Shown piece after piece: positions 12,741 to 20,204 of a stretch of DNA of 64,000 nt. The notes beneath the pieces were generated by a model. The model did not search any database, was not told the DNA's origin, and saw only the letters and a program-made list of their open reading frames with translations. Origin of the DNA: Aminipila luticellarii (GTDB lineage Bacteria > Bacillota > Clostridia > Peptostreptococcales > Anaerovoracaceae); assembly GCF_004103735.1 (NCBI RefSeq), contig NZ_CP035281.1, positions 1,922,001-1,986,000 of the forward strand, given 5' to 3'. Within the stretch, counting starts at the first letter, position 1, and each line of letters opens with the position of its first letter. A program made the position numbers and the translations under genes.

Positions 12741-14192
12741 ATGAACAATAATTCTTCAGATCAGACTAGAAATCTCGGCACCATGAAATTAACAATGTTT
12801 GCAATAGGCACTACTTTAGCGAGTGGAATATTCAGTTTATCCGGAGACTTCGCTGCTGGGGGTGCTCACACACTGGCAGTATTAATCGGATGGCTTATTT
12901 GCGGCGTCGGTATGTTTGGCCTGTGCATGTGTTTCTTTAGGCTCAGCTACGTAAAGCCTGAACTGACCAGCGGCATATACAACTATGCAAAAACTGGCTT
13001 CGGTGAATATATCGGGTTTAATGCCGCCTGGGGATACTGGATCAGTGCGATTCTAGCACAAATATCCTTTGTGACCCTGTTCTTTTCCGCACTGAGTTAC
13101 TTTTTCCCTGTTTTCGGTTCAGGAAGCAATCTGCTCTCCATCGCCTGCGGCTCTGTCTTCATTTGGCTGCTGGCATTACTTATCTTAAAAGGCGTGAACG
13201 AGGCCGTATCCGTTAACGTGATCGTAGTCTGCGCGAAAATTTTACCGATTGTGGTCATGGTGGTAGCCATCGTTTTTGCAAGAGCCTTTGATATCCATAT
13301 TTTTATGGAGAATTTCAAAGGGGTCGAAGGCGGCATGAGCCTTCTGGAGCAAGTCAAATCTACTGTTTATGTTACCGTATGGATTTTCATCGGAATAGAA
13401 GGAGCTGTGGTTATCTCAGGAAGAGCTAAAAGTACTGCCATAGCCGGACGTGCAACCGCCATATCCTTTTTTTCTCTTCTTATTTTATACCTTATGATCT
13501 CTCTATTGAGTATGGGCGTACTCTCTCAGGAAGAACTGGCTGCTCTTGGCAACCCTCCTATGGCGGGCGTTCTCGGAGCTGTTGTTGGTCCTTGGGGTGC
13601 CGCGCTTGTAAACATTGCGGTTATCGTCTCTTTAGGCGGAGCGATGTTCACCTATTCCATACTCAGCATCGACAGTGCGTACGGTCCTGCCTCTCAGCAG
13701 TGCTTTCCTAAGGTATTTACGAAATTAAACAAGAATAATTCTCCCGCTGTTTCTGTCATTATTACAACTCTCATTGTTCAGGCATTTTTGATCATCGTCT
13801 ATTTTAATGAGTCCTCCTATCAGGTCTGCTATACGTTATCTACAAGCGCCATCATGTTTCCTTATATTTTTTCAGCTTTATACTGCCTGCAAATTACAAT
13901 TAGAGGGGACGGACTTGAACAGGCCGGAGCAGGTGAAAAAGTAAAGGCATGGACATTTGCGATCATCGGCTCTATTTACGGAGCTTGGATGCTTTATGCC
14001 AGCGGCGGAACCTACATTCTGCTTTCTGCCTTGCTGTACGGGCCGGGTACACTGCTCTACATCTATACTAGAAAACAGCAAGGGAAAGCCTTATTGCCGG
14101 CTGTGATCGATAAGGTCAGTCTGGTTGTCCTTTTATCCGCTTTTGTTCTTTCTATCGTGATGATTTATAACAAAACGATTCAGCCTTTCTAG
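12741..14192 (+). CDS. APC-family basic amino acid/polyamine antiporter
   Basis: A 483-residue permease with about 12 hydrophobic segments, related to arginine/ornithine and basic amino acid/polyamine antiporters. The N-terminal TTLASGIFSL contains the APC substrate-binding GIF-type motif. I start it at ATG 12741 because AGGAGA precedes it by 6 bases; an upstream in-frame ATG at 12684 has no such site. It lies about 125 bases after the hydrolase with no terminator seen between them, so it probably imports the guanidino substrate, possibly in exchange for citrulline or an amine. The exchange partner is inference. Confidence 0.85.
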   Translation: MNNNSSDQTRNLGTMKLTMFAIGTTLASGIFSLSGDFAAGGAHTLAVLIGWLICGVGMFGLCMCFFRLSYVKPELTSGIYNYAKTGFGEYIGFNAAWGYWISAILAQISFVTLFFSALSYFFPVFGSGSNLLSIACGSVFIWLLALLILKGVNEAVSVNVIVVCAKILPIVVMVVAIVFARAFDIHIFMENFKGVEGGMSLLEQVKSTVYVTVWIFIGIEGAVVISGRAKSTAIAGRATAISFFSLLILYLMISLLSMGVLSQEELAALGNPPMAGVLGAVVGPWGAALVNIAVIVSLGGAMFTYSILSIDSAYGPASQQCFPKVFTKLNKNNSPAVSVIITTLIVQAFLIIVYFNESSYQVCYTLSTSAIMFPYIFSALYCLQITIRGDGLEQAGAGEKVKAWTFAIIGSIYGAWMLYASGGTYILLSALLYGPGTLLYIYTRKQQGKALLPAVIDKVSLVVLLSAFVLSIVMIYNKTIQPF

Positions 14193-14228
14193 CAGTACAT
14201 GTAAAATATTTTTTATTGCAAAATGAAC

Positions 14229-14248
14229 GGCGGCCTTTTTAGGCCGCC
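14229..14248. terminator. Convergent terminator between permease and exporter operon
   Basis: A perfect 8-bp stem, GGCGGCCT-TTTT-AGGCCGCC, lies between two converging genes. T-rich sequence follows on the plus side; on the minus side the tail is weaker. Confidence 0.7.
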
Positions 14249-14282
14249 TCCTTTATTAGATAATTTTCTTGAAAACTGCCGC

Positions 14283-14942
14283 CTAAGCATGTTGTAATTC
14301 TGCCAGCGGAATCGTTCGTTTACATTTTTCATAAATTTCTTTGTCATGAGTCGCTAGGATAATGCTTATCCCCTCTTCATTCAAGTTTTCTAAGATTTCA
14401 AATACATTCATCTTATTCTCACTATCCAGAGAAGCCGTAGGTTCGTCAGCAATTAGTATAGAGGGTTTTACGATGACGGCTCTTGCAATAGCCACTCTTT
14501 GATTCTCCCCTCCCGATAAGGTTTGGGGATATTTACGCAAAAGCTCCTGTATTCCCAATTTCCCGGCGATCTCTTGCACCTGCTTCTCTATTTCCCTTTT
14601 GGGGACTTTCCGATATTTCAATGGCAGTGCAATATTTTCAAAAACATTCCACTCCTCTATCAAGGCAAAATTTTGAACAATCATCCCAATATTCTTTCGA
14701 CGGAACTCCGCAAGTGCCAGATTGGTTTTGGGAACCTTTTCCCCATCAAAATAGTACTCGCCTGAAGTTGGTGTATCCAATCCGCTTAAAATATTTAATA
14801 ATGTGGATTTACCTACACCGCTCTTTCCGACCACTGCAACAAAATCCCCCCGGCTAATCTCTAAATTAAAGTTCTCAAAAACTTTTTTCTTATTCTTGGC
14901 GTTTATTTTATATTCTTTCCTTATGTCTTTAAGCATTATCAT
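14283..14942 (-). CDS. ABC transporter ATPase, MacB/bacteriocin-export type
   Basis: A 219-residue ATP-binding subunit with Walker A GKSGVGKSTL, signature LSGGENQRVAIARA, Walker B ILIADEPTASLD and the switch histidine in LATHD. The sequence is of the LolD/MacB class that energises extracytoplasmic permeases, including those linked to lactococcin 972-type bacteriocins. I start it at ATG 14942, preceded by GAGGGG at 6 bases; an upstream in-frame start would read through the permease gene. It overlaps the preceding permease by 14 bases, so translation is coupled. It is the last gene of the secreted-protein operon. Confidence 0.9.
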   Translation of the reverse strand: MIMLKDIRKEYKINAKNKKKVFENFNLEISRGDFVAVVGKSGVGKSTLLNILSGLDTPTSGEYYFDGEKVPKTNLALAEFRRKNIGMIVQNFALIEEWNVFENIALPLKYRKVPKREIEKQVQEIAGKLGIQELLRKYPQTLSGGENQRVAIARAVIVKPSILIADEPTASLDSENKMNVFEILENLNEEGISIILATHDKEIYEKCKRTIPLAELQHA

Positions 14943-15966
14943 TTTTATCCCCTCTATCCTTTGATAATATTTGGTTAAAATTCCATCCACAATAAGTTAT
15001 TACACAGCTCAATAGCTGAATCAGCAACAGGAATGCTGTAACCATCACATATCTATAAACTATATCCAGTGCTTCTTTTATCGAGACCTGCTGTACCCCC
15101 ATTACAATAAAAATGACTGCTAAAGCTGCGAGGCTGGCCGCAAAAATATTTTTAGAAGCTTCACTTACAGCAAAGCTTAAAGGCAAACCCATTAAATATT
15201 GTGCGCGAAGCATGGATTGATTCATTTTATACGATAAATATGCCAGCACAATTATTAAAAGCATTTTGATACCAAATTGTATCCAGCCCAAAATTTCAAA
15301 TTGAATGTCCGTCTTTATAACACTATCCATTAAGCTGCTTTGTTCTTCCAGCTCTTCTGCACCGTACTTCTCCTGTACATATTGGAAAGCCTTTTGGTTG
15401 GCTCTTGGATTCTCACTATCTAGGTAATACATGAAATGACCGTTTGGACTGCTAAAGATCACCAGATTATCTAAACTGGAAGAAATTTCACTCCCAATTA
15501 CCCCTATTATTTCATAGACCACTTCATCAATTTCCGCGTATGTCTTAGATCCCTTTTTCGTTATGCTCACAGTGTTCACGGAAGAATTTAAAATGTTTTT
15601 TCCTGCTACTATTTTATTGGATTTTTCGTTCACTTCCTCCGGGCGAAAGAATCTCCCCTCAACGAGATATTTGTCAAAGTAATTCACATTTTTTGAGTAA
15701 AACCCCAGACAGCGGAAACTTGCTCTATTTTGAAGTGTCAGGATAACCACATGGGGATTCTCCCGCATGATGTCTTCCAATTCTTCTTTCGTTAGAGAAA
15801 CACGATCCCCTTCTATACATTTTATCGCGTTCTTTGAAATTAAAAAATTAGCTAACTGACTGCTTTCAAATTGTAAGTTATCCATTTGAAGCGATATTAA
15901 ATGGATTGTTAAAAGAACCGCAAAAAGGACAATGAAAAATCCTTTTGTTTTATTTGCACGTATCAT
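14929..15966 (-). CDS. MacB/FtsX-like ABC permease, short subunit
   Basis: A 345-residue membrane protein. One hydrophobic helix (about residues 9-26) is followed by a roughly 200-residue extracytoplasmic domain and three C-terminal helices (near 228-248, 270-292 and 302-325), the topology of MacB-type permeases. Sequence identity to any known subunit cannot be judged by eye. It overlaps the ATPase start by 14 bases and follows the larger permease by 10 bases. The two permeases probably form a heterodimer driven by the single ATPase. Confidence 0.75.
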   Translation of the reverse strand: MIRANKTKGFFIVLFAVLLTIHLISLQMDNLQFESSQLANFLISKNAIKCIEGDRVSLTKEELEDIMRENPHVVILTLQNRASFRCLGFYSKNVNYFDKYLVEGRFFRPEEVNEKSNKIVAGKNILNSSVNTVSITKKGSKTYAEIDEVVYEIIGVIGSEISSSLDNLVIFSSPNGHFMYYLDSENPRANQKAFQYVQEKYGAEELEEQSSLMDSVIKTDIQFEILGWIQFGIKMLLIIVLAYLSYKMNQSMLRAQYLMGLPLSFAVSEASKNIFAASLAALAVIFIVMGVQQVSIKEALDIVYRYVMVTAFLLLIQLLSCVITYCGWNFNQILSKDRGDKNDNA

Positions 15967-15976
15967 TTCTCAGCTC

Positions 15977-17290
15977 CTATCCTTGCCGTAAAGCATTTGA
16001 AAAGTTTATTTTACTGATATACCAGTTTACAATTCCTACTAGAACCAGAAATCCAACTGCATATATGCTGCCAATCGGCAGGAATAGGCTCTTTAAAAAT
16101 TCCGGCTGTATCATTAGCTTGCTCATTAATCGCCAAATCAAAATAAACGATAAAAGGTATCCCAATCCATAAACGGCGGCTATCCCACCACATATTTTCA
16201 TTTTCAGCCGGGTCAGGCTGGAGCCGCAGATCATAAAAACAGCATACCGCTTTTTATTCAGCTCTATGTTCTTTATGATAAGACCTGCCAATGCCAGGGA
16301 AACAATCGAAAAAAACAGCGTGGATAATATCTTTACTTTTTGTTTAGTTTCCTTCATCACCATAAGCTGACTTTTTTTAATCGCCTTACCAAAATCTTTA
16401 GGAAATTGAATCTGATAAATCAGATCGTACTTTTGACACAATGCGTTAAAGGTTTCCGCTATTTTAGCTTCGTCACCTTTATTAAAACCAATCCTGCCCC
16501 AATTTTTTTCGCTGTAATGATATTTTTGAAATTCAGCATATGCTCCCGTAGGCTTATCTTTAAAATCGAATGAGGGCATAACGATCATTCGATCTAACGA
16601 TATGACATCACTTCCATAAGGATAATACGATCCTTTTTTCAGGAAACCAACAACCTTGAGATTCACCGGATAGCCCATGTGCAGTACTTTTAATTGATCT
16701 CCTATATCATGGTATTCCTCATATTCATACCCCAACAATACGGGAATCTCTTTTAGTTTCTTTGTTACCACATATTCTTCGGATGTAAAACATCTCCCGC
16801 TCTCCACTTTATCTGCCAGATGAAAATGAACCATGGCGTTTAAGCCGATCTGCACGGCTTCAAGGGGCGTTACGTAATATAAATCATTGTTATCATTATG
16901 TAGCTCTTGATTTATAAACTGGTCTGCATATCCAAGGTCATAGCTGCACACAAATTTTGCTTCTCCGTAATAATAGGAACAATACTCCACGAACTGATCA
17001 TACACTTCATAAAAATTAAAGTATGTATTCAAATCTCGGTTGAACCCTTTCAATCTTTCTAAACTGTCTTTTTGCCTAAATAATTCTGATTCTTTGGAAG
17101 TTCCATCCCCACCATACAAATCAAAAACCTCTGCATATTGTGCGTCTATTAAATCACGTTTATAGGATACAATCTCATTTTCCGTATATCGTTCATAGGA
17201 AAAAGATGCCGCTACTCCGACAGTGCTAACACAGAATAATGCGATCAGCAGTATGCATGATATGAATATTCTCCAATATCTTGATTTCAT
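15977..17290 (-). CDS. MacB/FtsX-like ABC permease, long subunit
   Basis: A 437-residue protein with an N-terminal helix (about 7-29), a large extracytoplasmic domain (about 30-310) and three C-terminal helices (near 323-345, 367-390 and 407-428). That is again the MacB layout, though the domain is larger than in its partner. The extracytoplasmic part is unusually rich in tyrosine and aspartate. It starts after a short intergenic hairpin that separates it from the secreted-protein gene. An ABC export or resistance role is inferred from the gene set. Confidence 0.75.
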   Translation of the reverse strand: MKSRYWRIFISCILLIALFCVSTVGVAASFSYERYTENEIVSYKRDLIDAQYAEVFDLYGGDGTSKESELFRQKDSLERLKGFNRDLNTYFNFYEVYDQFVEYCSYYYGEAKFVCSYDLGYADQFINQELHNDNNDLYYVTPLEAVQIGLNAMVHFHLADKVESGRCFTSEEYVVTKKLKEIPVLLGYEYEEYHDIGDQLKVLHMGYPVNLKVVGFLKKGSYYPYGSDVISLDRMIVMPSFDFKDKPTGAYAEFQKYHYSEKNWGRIGFNKGDEAKIAETFNALCQKYDLIYQIQFPKDFGKAIKKSQLMVMKETKQKVKILSTLFFSIVSLALAGLIIKNIELNKKRYAVFMICGSSLTRLKMKICGGIAAVYGLGYLLSFILIWRLMSKLMIQPEFLKSLFLPIGSIYAVGFLVLVGIVNWYISKINFSNALRQG

Positions 17291-17317
17291 TTCCTTTCTA
17301 CCTCTTCAAGGTATTCT

Positions 17318-17335
17318 GCCGCTGATACCAGCGGC
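17318..17335 (-). promoter_or_regulatory. Intercistronic hairpin between secreted protein and permease genes
   Basis: GCCGCTG-GTAT-CAGCGGC forms a 7-bp stem with a 4-base loop and has no T-run after it. Such hairpins often protect an upstream highly expressed message or reduce read-through, giving more secreted product than exporter. Confidence 0.6.
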
Positions 17336-17349
17336 AAAATACTTTTTCT

Positions 17350-17793
17350 TTAAAACTTATAATAGACGTAGGCTGTGCTCGGTGTTTCAATATAGTCTGT
17401 TTGAGCAGCTATTTTTCCTACACCGCTTTCGGAAGCCTCTGCATAAACTTCACCTTGACCCGAACCGCTTCTGAACTCTAACCTAGTAGTCGTAGTGTGC
17501 ACTATTTCTTTTCCCTTGGAATTGACTACATTCGTCCATCCATATCCGGAATATAGCTTTCCGGTCGGGGCGGAAGGATCTTTCTTCGTCCGAGTTTCCC
17601 GGTAGGAATCCTTCAGCTTACCATCTTTGGATGCTCTCGATTGCATTCCTTCTCTCTGGGCATCATTATATGCATAATTAATAACGGTACTGCCATCGTT
17701 ATTAATTTTATAAGCATCCATCGCAAATGCTGTAGAAAAAGACGCCAAGGCTACTATCATAGCCGACGAAAGAGCTATCACTTGTTTTTTCAC
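17350..17793 (-). CDS. Secreted 147-residue protein, lactococcin 972-like candidate
   Basis: The gene starts with GTG (17791-17793) behind AAAGGAG. Residues 1-24 form a signal peptide ending TAFA, leaving a mature protein of about 123 residues without cysteine. The N-terminal half is charged and polar; the C-terminal half is rich in beta-prone Thr, Tyr and Val: LYSGYGW, HTTTTRLEF, GEVYAEA, then STAYVYYKF at the end. This order (aromatic-glycine motif, a His-Thr strand, a VxAxA-type strand, and a terminal YY-aromatic) matches my recollection of lactococcin 972, which is shorter. It heads an operon with two permeases and an ATPase and is divergent from a LytTR two-component system. A secreted bacteriocin or signal function is inferred. 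Confidence 0.7.
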   Translation of the reverse strand: MKKQVIALSSAMIVALASFSTAFAMDAYKINNDGSTVINYAYNDAQREGMQSRASKDGKLKDSYRETRTKKDPSAPTGKLYSGYGWTNVVNSKGKEIVHTTTTRLEFRSGSGQGEVYAEASESGVGKIAAQTDYIETPSTAYVYYKF

Positions 17794-17810
17794 TTTTCTC
17801 TCCTTTCTCC

Positions 17811-17835
17811 AAGGTAAAATACTCCTTTTTACCTT
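17811..17835 (-). promoter_or_regulatory. Hairpin in the leader of the secreted-protein gene
   Basis: AAGGTAAAA-AGGAGTA-TTTTACCTT is a perfect 9-bp stem with a ribosome-site-like AGGAG in its loop, starting 18 bases upstream of the GTG start. It may stabilise the message or affect ribosome access. Confidence 0.5.
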
Positions 17836-17894
17836 TCACCTGTTGATAATTTTTCTCTGCTAGCATCGCCTACAAACTACCATATCTTTTTGCT

Positions 17895-17942
17895 ATTGTA
17901 AATGCCCGTACGCTGAAATGTGGTTTTTGGGGGTTGAAATGT
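17895..17942 (-). promoter_or_regulatory. ComE-type LytTR binding site and promoter of the secreted-protein operon
   Basis: On the minus strand ACATTTCAA (complement 17934-17942), exactly 12 bases, ACATTTCAG (complement 17913-17921). This matches the ACANTTNNG-N12-ACANTTNNG layout of ComE boxes, bound by LytTR response regulators. A -10 candidate TACAAT (complement 17895-17900) lies 12 bases further on, so the second repeat replaces the -35 element. The adjacent divergent gene encodes a LytTR regulator. Confidence 0.75.
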
Positions 17943-17976
17943 GGTCTGTAAATCCAAAATGTTATCTTTAGGTTTA

Positions 17977-18005
17977 TTGAAATCGTCTTTCCCTCATGAT
18001 ATACT
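17977..18005 (+). promoter_or_regulatory. Promoter of the LytTR two-component system
   Basis: TTGAAA (17977-17982), 17 bases, TATACT (18000-18005). The -35 region reads TTGAAATCG, 7 of 9 bases like the LytTR half-site, and lies 43 bases (about four helical turns) from the nearer repeat, which could allow autoregulation. Confidence 0.65.
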
Positions 18006-18047
18006 ACTTATAAAAGTAAGGGGAATATTAGGGAATACGGGGGAAAT

Positions 18048-18803
18048 ATGAGAGCTTTAATTGTAGAGGACCAAAAAAAAGAAGGGGAAGCTATAGAAAA
18101 GATTGTCGCTAAAGTTCAAAAGACGGAAGGGACTTGGTGCGGTACTGCCGAAGATGCTTTAGCATTACTGCAAACAGAGAAATTTGATCTGTTCATTTTA
18201 GATGTGCAGCTTCCCGGTGCCGACGGCTTTTCTTTGGCGAATCAAATTCGCAGCCAAATAGAATATCAGCTTACCCCCATTTTATTTGTCACAGGCTCTG
18301 ATAGAAGCCCCTTAGAGGCGTTCAAAAAATACCATTGTTATGATTATATCGAAAAGCCCTTTCGTCAGAAGGAGTTATATGACAAGCTTTCCGAGCTGAT
18401 CCTGTCTATTGCTTATCAAAAAAATGAACCCACACATTCCAAGCAGGAAATGGTTTGCATCTCTTCACGGAACGGTGATTTTTATCTAAATAAAGACAAA
18501 TTTTTATTTGTTGAAATACAAAACGGAAATGCTATTTTTTATTTGTCTGACAAAATAATTAAGATATCCGGAGTAAGTCTTTTAGGCGTGCTGGAAGATT
18601 TTAATGATGAATTTGTCCTTCGGTGCCACAAATCATTTGCTCTTAATATCCGCAGGATTCAATCTATTCATTCCATAAACTATCGATTGTGGGCGGCCTC
18701 GTTCGAGCACACAGAAAAAACCGCAGACATCGGCCTCAAATATTATGGCGCTGTACAAAGTGCTATGAAAAGGCTGGCTGCAAGCATAGGGGGGGATCAA
18801 TAA
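18048..18803 (+). CDS. LytTR-family response regulator (AgrA/ComE type)
   Basis: A 251-residue regulator. The N-terminal receiver domain (about 1-120) has the acidic pair ED at 7-8, the phosphorylated aspartate in LFILDVQLPG, the T/S in ILFVTGS and the lysine in YIEKPF. The C-terminal LytTR DNA-binding domain (about 140-245) contains LFVEIQNGNAIFYLSD and the RCHKSFALNIRRI stretch typical of this fold. LytTR proteins bind two direct repeats one helical face apart, which is what the divergent promoter carries. It is followed after 1 base by its kinase gene. Confidence 0.92.
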   Translation: MRALIVEDQKKEGEAIEKIVAKVQKTEGTWCGTAEDALALLQTEKFDLFILDVQLPGADGFSLANQIRSQIEYQLTPILFVTGSDRSPLEAFKKYHCYDYIEKPFRQKELYDKLSELILSIAYQKNEPTHSKQEMVCISSRNGDFYLNKDKFLFVEIQNGNAIFYLSDKIIKISGVSLLGVLEDFNDEFVLRCHKSFALNIRRIQSIHSINYRLWAASFEHTEKTADIGLKYYGAVQSAMKRLAASIGGDQ

Positions 18804-18804
18804 G

Positions 18805-20088
18805 ATGACCCTCTGGCAATCTTGTATTGGGACTCTAATAGAAAATTCTGCTTCCTTGTTTCTTATGAGCATTCTTAATCCGATATATACCAAATCCAAA
18901 GGAAAATTCATCACAGCTATTTCTGCTGCAGCTTTTGTTGTTACTTTCGGAGAATATATGCAGCTACCTGTTCTGGCGAGGTTTATTATAAATTATGGGT
19001 TTACCGTGTTTTTTTACTCCATGCTTTTTCGCCGCAAGTTACAATATACTTTTTTTGAATTTCTGTTTGCCATGGGCATAGGCATAGGAATTGAATTTTT
19101 ACTGGTCGCACTGCAGAACTTTTTTTGGCCCGGCCGTCTTGAAGTCTGGCAAAGCTTTGTGCATCTTGGCATTCTGCTCAGTATTTGTATGGGCTGTACC
19201 CGTTTTTCCCGCACAGCCGCAAGATTCCAAGCCTTTTACGAAACGTACCGTCAGAGCTTTTATTTTGTAACAATAAGCGTTTTTATTGCGCTTTTTCTGG
19301 AACTTTTTATTTGGGATACGGCACGGTACAGCCTATATGAGAATATGGGGCTTGTTTGCTCATTCGCACTGATGTGGCTGGGTCTGAATTTTTATTTGCT
19401 GAAAGTACTAATTGCAGATGAACGAAAAAAGGCCCTGGTCGCAGCATACAGACAATATGAAAGGGCCACCGAAAACCTTCTGGATTGCCTGTACTCTGAT
19501 AAGCACGAGTATAAAAGACACCTGCAGACCATTTTGAGGATGTGTGAAACAGAGGACACAACAAAAACTGAAATTATGACATATATTATGGAAATAGAAA
19601 AGGACAAAGAAGAAGAAACAACTCCACCCCCTTGTTTTCATACAGGAAACGGACTGATAAACGGATTGATTTATGCGAAAGTCAAAGAGGCAGAGGACAA
19701 TCATATAAAACTGGCTCTTGCCGGTTGGAGCAAAGCTCCCGCCTTTCCTTGCCTCAGTTATGAATTGATTGAACTTCTGGGCAATCTCCTCGACAATGCT
19801 TTGGAGTACTTAAAAGAGCAGCCTGAACATAAGGTGAGGGAGATTTATTTGGACATTGGGTGTAAACAGGGCAAAGCTTTCATCAAAATAAAAAACTCTT
19901 ACTACGTATCCGATTCTGAAACAGAGTGTTTTGCTCAAAAGGGTTTCACAACTAAAACCGGCTCCGTACGCGGATACGGACTTTACAACGTGAAGCAAAT
20001 CGTAGCAAAATACAAAGGTGAATTTAAGATTTTTACAGACGATGAATATATCAGCATCTGTATTTATTTTAAAAGTTCTGGTGAATAA
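18805..20088 (+). CDS. GHKL sensor histidine kinase (AgrC type)
   Basis: A 427-residue kinase. About six hydrophobic segments fill the first 215 residues and probably receive an extracellular signal. The phosphoacceptor histidine is in DKHEYKRHLQTIL. The GHKL ATP-binding domain has N-box LLGNLLDNALEYL and G-box TKTGSVRGYGLYNVK. This is the AgrC/ComD class, which commonly senses secreted peptides. The ATG follows the regulator stop directly, with GGGGGG(A) as ribosome site. Its likely ligand is the product of the neighbouring secreted-protein gene, or cell-envelope stress caused by it. Confidence 0.9.
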   Translation: MTLWQSCIGTLIENSASLFLMSILNPIYTKSKGKFITAISAAAFVVTFGEYMQLPVLARFIINYGFTVFFYSMLFRRKLQYTFFEFLFAMGIGIGIEFLLVALQNFFWPGRLEVWQSFVHLGILLSICMGCTRFSRTAARFQAFYETYRQSFYFVTISVFIALFLELFIWDTARYSLYENMGLVCSFALMWLGLNFYLLKVLIADERKKALVAAYRQYERATENLLDCLYSDKHEYKRHLQTILRMCETEDTTKTEIMTYIMEIEKDKEEETTPPPCFHTGNGLINGLIYAKVKEAEDNHIKLALAGWSKAPAFPCLSYELIELLGNLLDNALEYLKEQPEHKVREIYLDIGCKQGKAFIKIKNSYYVSDSETECFAQKGFTTKTGSVRGYGLYNVKQIVAKYKGEFKIFTDDEYISICIYFKSSGE

Positions 20089-20104
20089 TTCCGTTTAATA
20101 TAAC

Positions 20105-20139
20105 AAAGAAAGCTCCAGTGCAGATATGGAGCCTTCTTT
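20105..20139. terminator. Terminator after the LytTR kinase gene
   Basis: AAAGAAAGCTCC pairs with GGAGCCTTCTTT around a 10-base loop, with A-run and T-run on either side, so it may act in both directions. Confidence 0.7.
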
Positions 20140-20150
20140 ATACCGTCACA

Positions 20151-20180
20151 GGCGGGCTGTCCAACTGATGGACAGCCGCC
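20151..20180. terminator. GC-rich hairpin between kinase gene and carB
   Basis: GGCGGGCTGTCC-AACTGAT-GGACAGCCGCC has one unpaired base. It lies between two converging genes and is followed by a T-rich stretch on the plus strand. Confidence 0.6.
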
Positions 20181-20204
20181 TCTTATACTCTTTATTTCGG
20201 TCTT

